Shown here one piece after another: positions 39,488 to 52,442 of a stretch of 64,000 nucleotides of DNA; the stretch's first letter is position 1; every line of letters starts with the position of its first letter. Made by a program: the position numbers and the translations under genes. The notes below the pieces were generated by a model that was not told where the DNA came from, ran no database searches, and saw nothing but the letters and a program-made list of their open reading frames with translations. The stretch covers positions 9,658 through 73,657 of the forward strand of contig JAWVCW010000020.1 of NCBI GenBank assembly GCA_033857955.1, written 5' to 3'. Origin of the DNA: Gaiellasilicea sp033857955 (GTDB taxonomy: Bacteria; Actinomycetota; Thermoleophilia; Gaiellales; Gaiellaceae).

Positions 39488-40071
39488 GCGAGCGGCCGCT
39501 TCTTCGCCATTCCGGCGCGACGCGGGAAGCCGGGAGGCGTCGGGCCGGTCTTACGGAGCACGAAGAACCGGGGCGGAGACTCCTCGAGCTCACCGCCGAC
39601 TCTCTCCGCGGTGCGGGAAACCGCATCCACGTCCGCCGACGGTCCGACCCAGAGGATCACGGCGCCGCCCTCCTCCACGAGCGGCAAGCACCACTCGGCC
39701 GCCACGGGCGGCTGCGCGAGCGCCTTGGCGACCGCGACCCCGTACGCCTCCGTCGGTTGCTCCTCCGCACGGCCCCAGACGACGTCGAGGTTCGGAAGCT
39801 CCTCTGTCCAACCCTGCAGGAACTCCGTCTTCCGGCGCTCGGCCTCGAGCAGCGTCACCTGGCGGTCCGGCAACGCCGCCGCGAGCGGGATCCCCGGTGT
39901 GCCGCCCCCGCTGCCGACGTCCACGATCGGCCCCTCGAAGCGGCGGACGAGCTCGAGCCCGGCCAGCGCGTCGTCCAGGAGCACGCGGCGCGCCTCGGAC
40001 GGGTCCTTCAGGCCGGTCAGCCCCGGCGTCTCGAGGACGGCCGCAAGCCAGCGCTCGAGAACGTCAGACAG
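39484..40071 (-). CDS. rsmG: 16S rRNA m7G527 methyltransferase, probable CTG start
   Basis: RsmG methylates G527 of 16S rRNA. The SAM-binding motif IVDVGSGGGTPGIPLA is followed by VTLLEAERRKTEFL and a C-terminal VLRKTGPTPPGFPRRAG. The first ATG/GTG/TTG in frame (GTG at 39984) would cut off a conserved N-terminal helix region that is clearly encoded upstream (DVLERWLAAVLETPGLTGLK). The only suitable codon is CTG at 40071, which overlaps the end of jag by 8 bases. This gives 195 residues, close to the normal size. Confidence 0.88.
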   Translation of the reverse strand: MSDVLERWLAAVLETPGLTGLKDPSEARRVLLDDALAGLELVRRFEGPIVDVGSGGGTPGIPLAAALPDRQVTLLEAERRKTEFLQGWTEELPNLDVVWGRAEEQPTEAYGVAVAKALAQPPVAAEWCLPLVEEGGAVILWVGPSADVDAVSRTAERVGGELEESPPRFFVLRKTGPTPPGFPRRAGMAKKRPLA

Positions 40072-40768
40072 AGACGTTGCGCGGGAGGATGACGACGTAG
40101 CGGTTCGGCTCCGTCCCCTCGCTGGCGGTCTCGACCTCGGGATCGTCCTTGAGCTTCTCGTGCACGATCTTCCGCTCGACCGCGGTCATCGGCTCCAGCT
40201 CGACGCGCTGCCCGGTGGCCGCTGCCTGCTCGGCCAGACGAAGCGCGAGGGCGTCGAGAGTCGCCTGGCGCCGGTCGCGGTACCCGGCAGCGTCGACGAT
40301 CACGGGCTTGCGTTCGTCGTACCGGCCCCGGAAGAGGATCGCGTTCGCGAGATACTGGATCGCGTCGATCGTCTGGCCGTGGCGCCCGATCAGCATGCCG
40401 AGGTCGTGGCCGTCGCACACGACGCGGATCTCGTCTTCGCGCTCCTCGATCTCGACCGTGCACTGGACGCCGATCTCGTGCGCGATCCGCTCGACCACCT
40501 CGCGGAGACGAGCCGCGTCGTCGCTCTCTCCCTCGCGGGGAGCCGGCTCCAGGGGCTCGCGCGCCGGCGCTGCCTCTTCGTCGACGCTGGCCACGACACG
40601 CGCCGGCTCGTAGCCGACGCCGAGCAGGCCGCGCTCGCCTTCGGTCACGACCTGAAACCGAACTGCCGCCTTGTCCAGGCCCGGACGCATCCGCTCGAGC
40701 TCGCGCACCGCGGCCCACTTCGCCTCGCCCACGGTCTCGCCGGTCATCTCGACCGAGATCTCGCTCAT
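40064..40768 (-). CDS. jag: RNA-binding protein Jag/KhpB
   Basis: 234 residues: an N-terminal Jag domain (SEISVEMTGETVGEAKWAAV), a KH domain with LIGRHGQTIDAIQYLAN and a C-terminal R3H domain (ELEPMTAVERKIVHEKLKDD). KhpB binds RNA and is linked to cell division and wall synthesis. The ATG at 40768 overlaps yidC by 4 bases, as in many Gram-positive origins. Confidence 0.94.
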   Translation of the reverse strand: MSEISVEMTGETVGEAKWAAVRELERMRPGLDKAAVRFQVVTEGERGLLGVGYEPARVVASVDEEAAPAREPLEPAPREGESDDAARLREVVERIAHEIGVQCTVEIEEREDEIRVVCDGHDLGMLIGRHGQTIDAIQYLANAILFRGRYDERKPVIVDAAGYRDRRQATLDALALRLAEQAAATGQRVELEPMTAVERKIVHEKLKDDPEVETASEGTEPNRYVVILPRNVSV

Positions 40769-41577
40769 CGTCTCGAGCCACCCTTCTTCCGCTTCACCTT
40801 GCGCACGCGCGGCGGCGCGGCGCTCGGCTCCTTGGCGGAAGTGGCGCTGGCCGATTCGGGCTCCGCCGGCGCGGCCTCTTTCGGTGGCGTGCGCGAGCTC
40901 CGCTTCTGAGGCGGCGCCGGTTTCGGCGTCAGCCTGCGTGTGATCAGCCCCTGCCCGGTCGTCCACAGGTTCGTCGTCAGCCAGTAGAGCATCAGGCCGG
41001 ACGGGAACCTGAGCACGAACGGAATGAAGGCAATCGGAAGGATCAGCAGCATCGCGCGCTGCGCGGGCTGCATGTTCTGCGACATCAGATACGAAGAGGT
41101 CAGCTGGCTCGCCGCGTAGAGGACGATCAGCAGCGGGCCCCACCCGACCTTCGTATCCTGGGTGATCGTGATCAGGCCGAGCCAGTCGAGCCCCGCCGCG
41201 CCGTGCTGCGCAATCAGGTCCTTCTCGAAGTCGCGGAGCACGAAGAAGAGCGAGATGAAGACCGGGAACTGCGCCAGCATCGGCACGCACGAGGCGGCCG
41301 GGTTGATCTGGTTTTCCTTGTAGAAGGCCATCATCTCCTGGTTCATCCGCTGGCGGTCGCCCTTCCAGCGCTGCTGGATCGCCTTCATCTCCGGCGCGTG
41401 CGCCTGCAGGTTCTGCATCGAGTGGATCTGGCGGACCGTGAGCGGCACGAGGAGCATCCGCACGATGATCGTCAGCGCGACGATCGACCACGACCACGAG
41501 CCGGTGATGGCATGGAGATGGACGAGCGCCCACGACATCAGGTCTTCGAGCGGCTGGAGGATGCTCGCGACGATCAC
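40765..41577 (-). CDS. yidC: Membrane protein insertase YidC
   Basis: Inserts and folds membrane proteins. 270 residues with five helices and hallmarks: WSIVALTIIVRMLLVPLTVRQ with the hydrophilic-groove Arg, a cytoplasmic hairpin MKAIQQRWKGDRQRMNQEMM, NPAASCVPMLAQFPVFISLF and a basic, Pro/Ala-rich tail (RKVKRKKGGSRR) that may bind ribosomes. It is the short Gram-positive form, but unlike most it shows no lipobox Cys. GTG start overlaps yidD (GTGA). Confidence 0.94.
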   Translation of the reverse strand: MIVASILQPLEDLMSWALVHLHAITGSWSWSIVALTIIVRMLLVPLTVRQIHSMQNLQAHAPEMKAIQQRWKGDRQRMNQEMMAFYKENQINPAASCVPMLAQFPVFISLFFVLRDFEKDLIAQHGAAGLDWLGLITITQDTKVGWGPLLIVLYAASQLTSSYLMSQNMQPAQRAMLLILPIAFIPFVLRFPSGLMLYWLTTNLWTTGQGLITRRLTPKPAPPQKRSSRTPPKEAAPAEPESASATSAKEPSAAPPRVRKVKRKKGGSRR

Positions 41578-41798
41578 GCGTAGTCCACTCCCCCGTGGCT
41601 CCACGGATTGCAGCGAAGCAGCCGCCAAGCCGCCTTCGCCGAGCCCTTCACCAGGCCGTGGGCACGCAGCGCGTCGAGCGCGTACTGCGAGCAGCTCGGG
41701 TGGTACTTGCAGGTGCCGGGAGGCGTCAGCAGGCCGAACGTGTAGCGCCACGCGTAGACGAGCGCAATGCCGACGTACTTCGGGCCGAGATACTTCAT
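41574..41798 (-). CDS. yidD: Membrane protein insertion efficiency factor YidD
   Basis: 74 residues with the signature CKYHPSCSQYALDALRAHG and RLLRCNPWSHGGVD. YidD assists YidC. The ATG at 41798 overlaps the rnpA stop (ATGA). Confidence 0.96.
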   Translation of the reverse strand: MKYLGPKYVGIALVYAWRYTFGLLTPPGTCKYHPSCSQYALDALRAHGLVKGSAKAAWRLLRCNPWSHGGVDYA

Positions 41799-42145
41799 GC
41801 CGCCGCCTTGTCGAGCACCTCGGTCACGCGCTCGGCGAGCCAGGCGTGTCCGCGTGTGTCCGCCGGCTCGGCCAGACCGGGTCGCGCAACGAGCACGTAG
41901 TCGTGGCCGGGACGCGCGCGGCCCGAGAGCTCGGTCCACGTCTCGCGCAGCTGCCGCTTGACGCGGCTGCGAACGACGGCGTTCCCGACGGACTTCGGCA
42001 CTGCGAGGCCGAGCCTCGGCTCGTCGGTCTCACCCGCCTCGCGCGGGAACCAGTACAGGACGAGAAACCGCGTCGAGGCCGACCGGCCGCTGCGATAGAC
42101 AGCGTCGAAGTCCCGAGAACGCGACAGGCGGTTCCTGCGTTGCAC
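41795..42145 (-). CDS. rnpA: Ribonuclease P protein component
   Basis: Protein subunit of RNase P, which trims tRNA 5' ends. 116 residues: RLSRSRDFDAVYRSGRSAST, RLGLAVPKSVGNAVVRSRVKRQLRE (the RNR motif region) and a C-terminal DYVLVARPG. GTG start at 42145, 23 bases after rpmH. Confidence 0.95.
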   Translation of the reverse strand: MQRRNRLSRSRDFDAVYRSGRSASTRFLVLYWFPREAGETDEPRLGLAVPKSVGNAVVRSRVKRQLRETWTELSGRARPGHDYVLVARPGLAEPADTRGHAWLAERVTEVLDKAAA

Positions 42146-42168
42146 GTTGTGAGGATAGACCCGCGGGC

Positions 42169-42303
42169 TCAGGCGGAGAGCCGCTTGCGGCCCTTGGCCC
42201 TGCGACGCTTGAGAATCGCCTGCCCGGCCCGAGTGGCCATGCGTGCACGGAAGCCGTGCTTGCGCTTGCGCCGTCGGACGTTGGGCTGGTAGGTGCGCTT
42301 CAA
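42169..42303 (-). CDS. rpmH: 50S ribosomal protein L34
   Basis: 44 residues: KRTYQPNVRRRKRKHGFRAR, then MATRAGQAILKRRRAKGRKRLSA, a complete L34. The start is a TTG at 42303 with the site GGAGAG five bases away; no ATG is available. First gene of the leftward origin operon. Confidence 0.97.
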   Translation of the reverse strand: MKRTYQPNVRRRKRKHGFRARMATRAGQAILKRRRAKGRKRLSA

Positions 42304-42351
42304 GAGGTCTCTCCGGTCGAAAAACGAAGCCGCCGGGCGGCGGGGAGCGGA

Positions 42352-42357
42352 AGTATA
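42352..42357 (-). promoter_or_regulatory. -10 box TATACT of the rpmH operon
   Basis: TATACT on the minus strand, about 50 bases before the rpmH start. The -35 region has no clear match and coincides with the DnaA box at 42378-42386. Confidence 0.5.
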
Positions 42358-42377
42358 GATGAGCCGCTCGAAGCCGG

Positions 42378-42515
42378 TTATCCACAGCGAGGCGTCGATG
42401 GCGAAAGGGCCGCAAACCGCCACCGTCGAGGACGTTCACCCACAGGTTTTCCACACCTGTGGATTGTTGTGTGGACGTTAATAAACCCCTGCAAATCAGC
42501 ACTATTTCCGATCCG
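42378..42515. other. Replication origin, rpmH-dnaA part
   Basis: DnaA boxes: a perfect TTATCCACA at 42378-42386, TTTTCCACA at 42447-42455, and minus-strand boxes at 42458-42466 (CAATCCACA) and 42468-42476 (GTCCACACA). The second and third are head to head and form the palindrome TCCACACCTGTGGA. An AT-richer stretch follows (GTTAATAAAC, then GCAAATCAGCACTATTTCC; 42477-42509), a candidate unwinding element. Flanking gene order supports oriC; function is inferred. Confidence 0.8.
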
Positions 42516-42523
42516 TGACGCGT

Positions 42524-42553
42524 GTTGAGAGCGCCTGTAGACGCTGCTATGCT
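42524..42553 (+). promoter_or_regulatory. dnaA promoter
   Basis: TTGAGA (42524-42529), an 18-base spacer and TATGCT (42548-42553), with an extended TGC before the -10 box. The mRNA would have a leader of about 30 bases carrying the AAAGAGGGGG site. Confidence 0.65.
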
Positions 42554-42592
42554 CGCCGCTCTCGACATGCAAAGAGGGGGGCCGGGCGCCGC

Positions 42593-43963
42593 GTGGAGCA
42601 CCAAATCGAGCTGACTGCGGAGAGTCTGTGGGACGAGGTATCGAGTCGGCTCAGAGGTGCGCTCAACGAGGCGACGTTCGGTACGTGGTTCGGCGATGCA
42701 GCCGGCGCGTCGCTCACCGACGACGCCTTTGCGCTCGCCGTTCCGAACGACTTCACGCGCGAGTGGATCGAAGGTCACTTTCTCGGCCTGATCCGTGCTG
42801 CAGTCAAGGATGCGACGGGGCATGAGCGCCGCATCCACCTGACCGTTCGCGACGACATGGCGCACTCCGAGCCGGTCTCGGACGGCACGCCGCTCGAGCG
42901 GCCCGTGACCCGGCCTTCGGAGCCTGCGGCGAGCGGCGCGATGAGCCTCAAGTACACGTTCGACCTGTTCGTCATCGGCTCCTCGAACCGGTTCGCGCAT
43001 GCAGCGGCGCTCGCGGTCGCGGAGGCGCCGGCCCAGGCCTACAACCCGCTCTTCATCTACGGCGGCACCGGGCTCGGCAAAACGCACCTGCTGCAGGCGG
43101 TCGGCCAGTACGTCGGGGAGCACGGCAACGGTCTGACCGCACGCTACGTCACGAGCGAGACGTTCATGAACGACTTCATCAACTCGCTTCGCGACAAGCG
43201 CATCGAGGGCTTCAAGCAGCGCTACCGCACCTATGACGTCCTCCTCGTCGACGACGTGCAGTTCTTCGAGGGCAAGGAGCGGATCCAGGAGGAGTTCTTC
43301 CACACCTTCAACTCGCTCTACGAAGCCGGCCGGCAGATCGTGATCTCGTCGGATCGGCCGCCGAAGGAGATCGCAACGCTCGAGGAGCGCCTGCGCTCGC
43401 GCTTCGAGTGGGGCCTGATCACGGACATCCAGCCGCCCGACCTCGAGACGCGAATCGCGATCCTGCGCAAGAAGGAGAAGACCGACCGGATCCACGTGCC
43501 CGACCCCGATGTGCTGACCTATGTCGCCGAGCGGGTGACGACGAACATCCGCGAGCTCGAGGGCGCACTCACGCGGGTCGTCGCGTTCTCCTCGCTGACC
43601 GGCCGGCCGATGACGGTCGAGCTCGCCGAGGACGTGCTCAAGGACGTCTTCCCGCAGGGCCAGCCCGTCGAGATCTCGATCCGTCGAATCCAGGAGACCG
43701 TCTCCGAGCGCTTTGGGATGACGGTGAACGAGCTCTGTAGCGCCAAGCGATCCCAGTCGATCGCCTACCCGCGGCAAGTCGCGATGTACCTCTCGCGCGC
43801 CCTCACGGACTCGTCGCTGCCGAAGATCGGCAAGGAGTTCGGCGGCCGCGACCACACGACGGTGATGCACGCGAACGCGAAGATCGAGGGCATGATTCGA
43901 GAGGATCGCTCTGTGTACAACCTTGTGCAGGAGCTCACTGCACGGATCAAGCAAGCCGGCTGA
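42593..43963 (+). CDS. dnaA: Chromosomal replication initiator DnaA
   Basis: 456 residues. Domain I (about 1-80) begins VEHQIELTAESLWDEV; a short linker leads to the AAA+ domain with Walker A GGTGLGKTHLLQAV, Walker B DVLLVDDVQFF and sensor residues; domain IV binds DnaA boxes through RQVAMYLSRALTDSSLPKIG and GGRDHTTVMHA. GTG at 42593 is chosen because it starts domain I; a GTG at 42524 would add sequence overlapping the promoter. Confidence 0.97.
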   Translation: MEHQIELTAESLWDEVSSRLRGALNEATFGTWFGDAAGASLTDDAFALAVPNDFTREWIEGHFLGLIRAAVKDATGHERRIHLTVRDDMAHSEPVSDGTPLERPVTRPSEPAASGAMSLKYTFDLFVIGSSNRFAHAAALAVAEAPAQAYNPLFIYGGTGLGKTHLLQAVGQYVGEHGNGLTARYVTSETFMNDFINSLRDKRIEGFKQRYRTYDVLLVDDVQFFEGKERIQEEFFHTFNSLYEAGRQIVISSDRPPKEIATLEERLRSRFEWGLITDIQPPDLETRIAILRKKEKTDRIHVPDPDVLTYVAERVTTNIRELEGALTRVVAFSSLTGRPMTVELAEDVLKDVFPQGQPVEISIRRIQETVSERFGMTVNELCSAKRSQSIAYPRQVAMYLSRALTDSSLPKIGKEFGGRDHTTVMHANAKIEGMIREDRSVYNLVQELTARIKQAG

Positions 43964-43966
43964 TTC

Positions 43967-44120
43967 TGTGGAAATCCAACAAAAGCCGCTTGAGCCTGTT
44001 AGCTCCGTCGCGTTCTGCACCGCCTGGACCCACCGGGCAAAGCACGCTCTCGTGCGGGATCATGCCGTCTTCCCCAGTGTCCACACTCCTTATGACTGCT
44101 ACGAGAGGATTTAAAGAATT
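43967..44120. other. dnaA-dnaN intergenic region with DnaA boxes
   Basis: A minus-strand box ATTTCCACA (43967-43975) directly after dnaA and a weaker TGTCCACA (44078-44085) suggest a second origin segment. A 5-bp hairpin GCACG-CTCT-CGTGC lies between. An AT-rich run (GGATTTAAAGAATT) precedes the dnaN ATG. Confidence 0.5.
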
Positions 44121-45284
44121 ATGGAACTAGAAGCAGCGGGAGCCGTGGTGGCAGAGAATGAGGTCGTGGCCGGAGTGAGCGCAGGTACCGGGATGAAGCT
44201 CGACGTTGCTCGCGACGAGCTCGTCGCCAAGCTCGGCATCGTCTCGCGTGCAGTCTCGACTCGCGGCACCGTTCAGGTGCTCTCCGGAATCCTGCTCTCC
44301 GCCGAGGCCGGCACGATCACGCTCGCTGCCACCGACATGGAGCTCTCTCTGCGGACCACGCTCGAGGCGCAGGTTGACGGCGACGGCGCGGTCGTCATCC
44401 CCGGCAAGCCGCTCGTCGAGCTCGCGCGCCTGCTGCCCGAGAGCGAGGTGACGATCGAATACCGGCCGGCGGAAGGCACGGTCCAGATCGTCTCCGGCTC
44501 GTACAGCTCCCGGCTGAACGTCTTCAACGCCGAGGACTTTCCGCGCCTGCCGGCGATCGACGCGCAGCTGCACTCGATCGAGCGCGAGGCGCTGCTCGAG
44601 ACGGTCGACCGAGTCGCCAGGTCGGCATCGCGTGACGAGTCACGTCCCGTGCTGACCGGCATCCTCGTCCGCTTTGAGGGCGGCAAGCTCGTGATGGTTG
44701 CGACAGACTCGTACCGCCTGTCGGTGAAGGAAACGGAGCTGGGTCAAGCGGCCCCGGATCTCGAAGCGATCATTCCAGCCCGCGCGCTCACGGAGCTCAC
44801 GCGCCTCGCCGGCGGGGAGACCGTCGAGCTCGGCGTGCACGAGAACCACGTCGTCTTCGGCACCGGCGACGCCTGGCTGACGACGCGCCGCATCGACGGC
44901 CAGTTCCCGAACTACCGGCAGCTGCTCCCGGACGCGTTCGAGGTCGAGCTGACGCTTCCGAAGGCCGAGCTCGCAGATGTCGTGCGCCGCGCCTCGGTCC
45001 TCGCCCTCCGAAACTCACCGCTTCGCCTGCGCCTCGCCGAGGGCGAGCTCACCGTGTCCGCGCAGACCCAGGACGTCGGCGAGACGCACGAGACCATGCC
45101 CGCCGCGTACTCGGGCGAGGAGTTCGTGATCGGCTTCAACGCCGAGTTCCTGCGCGACGGGGTCGACTCGATCGTCGGCGATGACGTGAAGGTGAAACTG
45201 ATCAATCCGCTGCGGCCGGCAATCCTCGAGGACGCGGCCGGCGACTTCACCTACCTGATCATGCCGATCAGGTTGGCCGGCTAG
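44121..45284 (+). CDS. dnaN: DNA polymerase III sliding clamp (beta)
   Basis: 387 residues as called, three clamp domains. The usual N-terminus corresponds to MKLDVARDELVAKLGIVSRA, which begins at an internal ATG (44193); the 24 residues before it (MELEAAGAVVAENEVVAGVS) have no family counterpart. Either the start is 44193 or this clamp has an N-terminal extension. The C-terminus TYLIMPIRL, part of the peptide-binding pocket, is intact. It ends with TAG in the same frame as recF. Confidence 0.95.
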   Translation: MELEAAGAVVAENEVVAGVSAGTGMKLDVARDELVAKLGIVSRAVSTRGTVQVLSGILLSAEAGTITLAATDMELSLRTTLEAQVDGDGAVVIPGKPLVELARLLPESEVTIEYRPAEGTVQIVSGSYSSRLNVFNAEDFPRLPAIDAQLHSIEREALLETVDRVARSASRDESRPVLTGILVRFEGGKLVMVATDSYRLSVKETELGQAAPDLEAIIPARALTELTRLAGGETVELGVHENHVVFGTGDAWLTTRRIDGQFPNYRQLLPDAFEVELTLPKAELADVVRRASVLALRNSPLRLRLAEGELTVSAQTQDVGETHETMPAAYSGEEFVIGFNAEFLRDGVDSIVGDDVKVKLINPLRPAILEDAAGDFTYLIMPIRLAG

Positions 45285-46346
45285 CTGATCGTTCGCACGG
45301 TCACCCTCCGCGACTTCCGCTCCTACGAACGGCTCGAGCTCGCACTGGAGCCCGGGATCGTCCTCGTCACCGGCGCGAACGGTGCCGGCAAGACGAACCT
45401 GCTCGAGTCGCTGCATGTCGGCACGCAAGGCTTCTCGCCGCGAACGCGCGCCGATCAGCAGCTCGTCCGGTTCGGTGCGTCAGGGGCGCGGATCGCGCTG
45501 GCAGGCGACAGAGACGGCCGGCCGGTCGAGCTGGAGGTGACGTTGCACCAGCCGGCCGGGAAGCGCGCGAAGCTGAACGGGGCGCCGCTGCGCTCGGCCG
45601 AGCAACTCCGCGGCGAGGTCGCGACACTCGTCTTCACTCCCGACAGGCTCGCGGTCGTCAAGGGAGGACCCGCCGCTCGCCGCGCCTACTTCGACCGGAC
45701 GCTGAGCCGCCTCCTGCCGAGCCGGTCGGCGCTCCCGCTCGAGTACGCCGCTGCGGTCGGGCAGCGGAACGCCGCTCTGCGGCGGGTAGCGTTCGGCGCT
45801 TCGACCCGTGACGCTGTCGCTCCGTGGACCGAGCAGGTCGCCGCGCTCGGCGCCTCACTGGTCGCCTCTCGCCGCGAGGCGATCGGGCTGGTCTCACCGG
45901 CCTTCGGCGAACGCGCGGCGGAGCTTGGCCTGCCCGGCGCGGCGCTCGACTACACGGGCGACCCGCCGACTGTGGCCGCGCTCGAGGCGCGACTCGAGCG
46001 AGACCTGGAACGAGGCGTCACCGGCCTCGGCCCGCATCTCGACGACGTCACCATCCGCTCGCAAGAACGTGAGCTTCGGACCTTCGGGTCCCAGGGCGAG
46101 CAGCGGCTGGCGGTGCTCTCGCTCCTGCTCGCCGAAGCCGAGGTGATCGCCGAGCAGCGGGGCACGCCGCCGCTCGTCCTCCTCGACGACGTCCTCTCCG
46201 AGCTCGACGCGACCCGACGGCTGGCGCTCGCGGAGCGGATCAGTCGGGCCGGCCAGGTGATCGTGACCGCGACCGGCGCCGAGGCGCTGCCGCTCGAGCC
46301 GGCGCAGCTCCTGGAGGTGACTCCCGGGAGCGTGAGCGTGCGCTGA
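45285..46346 (+). CDS. recF: Recombination mediator RecF, probable CTG start
   Basis: 353 residues, normal for RecF, which loads RecA at gaps. Walker A TGANGAGKTNLLESL (29-43), the signature FGSQGEQRLAVL and Walker B VLLDDVLSELD are present. The reading frame from CTG at 45285 gives LIVRTVTLRDFRSY, aligning residue for residue with RecF N-termini, yet there is no ATG, GTG or TTG in frame before 45537, which would delete Walker A. The preceding codon is the dnaN stop TAG, in the same frame. CTG initiation directly after that stop is the best explanation. Confidence 0.9.
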   Translation: MIVRTVTLRDFRSYERLELALEPGIVLVTGANGAGKTNLLESLHVGTQGFSPRTRADQQLVRFGASGARIALAGDRDGRPVELEVTLHQPAGKRAKLNGAPLRSAEQLRGEVATLVFTPDRLAVVKGGPAARRAYFDRTLSRLLPSRSALPLEYAAAVGQRNAALRRVAFGASTRDAVAPWTEQVAALGASLVASRREAIGLVSPAFGERAAELGLPGAALDYTGDPPTVAALEARLERDLERGVTGLGPHLDDVTIRSQERELRTFGSQGEQRLAVLSLLLAEAEVIAEQRGTPPLVLLDDVLSELDATRRLALAERISRAGQVIVTATGAEALPLEPAQLLEVTPGSVSVR

Positions 46347-46810
46347 TGGACCGCCTCGACCGCCAGATCCGCCGGGAGCTCGGCCGCTTCGGGACGATGG
46401 ACGGCGACATGACCGCGATCGTGCGGGTCTGGACGGCCGCGGTCGGCGAGACGGTGGCGCGGAACGCCTGCCCGGCGCGTCTCGCCCGGGACGGCACGCT
46501 GCATGTGAACACCGCCTCGGCGACCTGGGCGTTCGAGCTCGGGAGCCTCGCCCGGACGATCCTCGAGCAGCTCCGCAACGAGCTCGGCGAGTCTGCCCCA
46601 CCGGCGCTGCGCTTTGCTCCGGGTCCCATCCCGGACCCCGTTGCCGATGCCCCGGAGGACCGTGCGCCGGCACCGCCCGAGATCGGTCCAGAGGACCGGG
46701 CCGAGGCGTCCGTGCTTGCCGCCACGATCGAGGACGAGGAGCTTCGCGAACTGGTCGCGCGAGCCGCCGCGGCGAGCCTCGCTCGGGCCCGCTCCGACCG
46801 CGGTTTCTGA
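46346..46810 (+). CDS. DUF721 (DciA-like) protein
   Basis: 154 residues. The N-terminal 90 (IRRELGRFGTMDGDMTAIVRVWTAAVG, LHVNTASATWAFEL) fit DUF721, the family of the helicase-loading factor DciA that sits between recF and gyrB in actinobacteria. The rest is Pro/Glu-rich with a final helix. The ATG overlaps the recF stop (TGATG). A role in loading DnaB is inferred from the family. Confidence 0.88.
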   Translation: MDRLDRQIRRELGRFGTMDGDMTAIVRVWTAAVGETVARNACPARLARDGTLHVNTASATWAFELGSLARTILEQLRNELGESAPPALRFAPGPIPDPVADAPEDRAPAPPEIGPEDRAEASVLAATIEDEELRELVARAAAASLARARSDRGF

Positions 46811-46855
46811 TACACTAGTACCAGCCCGCAAGGTGCTTATTTGCAGGGCTTTTTT
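46808..46855 (+). promoter_or_regulatory. gyrB promoter and terminator-like attenuator
   Basis: An extended -10 box TGATACACT (46808-46816) overlaps the end of the DUF721 gene. Next comes a hairpin: AGCCC-GCAA (823-831 of 46,xxx) pairs with TTGC-A-GGGCT (841-850) with one bulged A and a 9-base loop, followed by six T (46850-46855). The gyrB ATG starts at 46857. The only ribosome site, AGGG (46845-46848), lies in the 3' arm, so folding would hide it and could end transcription. Confidence 0.65.
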
Positions 46856-46856
46856 G

Positions 46857-51854
<4,998 letters not shown>

Positions 51855-51960
51855 CCTCAAGAATCCTCACCTTTTCTGCTGTAGCCCCTTCCCAAACGCG
51901 GAAAAACCGTGTATATCTTCCTCTGGAGGGCGCTTCGTACAGGCCGATAAAGGGATCAGC

Positions 51961-52257
51961 ATGGCTTACAACACACAAGTAAACATTCTCGAGCCAGTGA
52001 ACCTGTCGGAGCATCTGGACAAGATCGAGCTCTACCTCGGCCAGGTCTGCCAGATCGCCGGCATCTCGAAGATGCAGCTCGACTACTGGACGAACAAGGC
52101 GCAAATCCCGACCAAGGGCAAGAAGCAGCGGATCTACGACATCGACGCGCTCGAGACGGTGATGCTGATCAAGCAAGCAAAGGACAAGGGCCTGAATCTC
52201 GGCGCCGCGATCGAAGCCGCTCGCCGATTCCGCACTGCGAACGCCCCGCTCGGCTAG
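51961..52257 (+). CDS. MerR-type small DNA-binding regulator
   Basis: 98 residues with one MerR-like winged helix (about 25-75; YLGQVCQIAGISKMQLDYWTNKAQI, then RIYDIDALETVMLIKQAKD) and no effector domain. The ATG has an AAAGGGA site. Upstream (51855-51960) a TATATC/TATCTT box at 51912-51919 may be its promoter, so it is probably separate from gyrA. Target unknown. Confidence 0.82.
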   Translation: MAYNTQVNILEPVNLSEHLDKIELYLGQVCQIAGISKMQLDYWTNKAQIPTKGKKQRIYDIDALETVMLIKQAKDKGLNLGAAIEAARRFRTANAPLG

Positions 52258-52442
52258 CACGAGACACGCTCGCCGCGCGGTCTACGGATCGTCCGAGACA
52301 TCGATCAGGTTTTCGCGCACGACGGACTGGATCCCGAGTCGTACGGCGTGCTTCGGTCAGCACTCGCGCTAGCGCATCACGAGCTACTGACTTTCGTGTT
52401 GTTGGAGCGGCGACGGCAATGGGATGCCCAGCCGATGGTGCA

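Noticed and set aside
42524..42592. dnaA start at an upstream GTG (42524 or nearby)
   Set aside because: It would lie on the -35 box of the dnaA promoter and add sequence absent from DnaA proteins.
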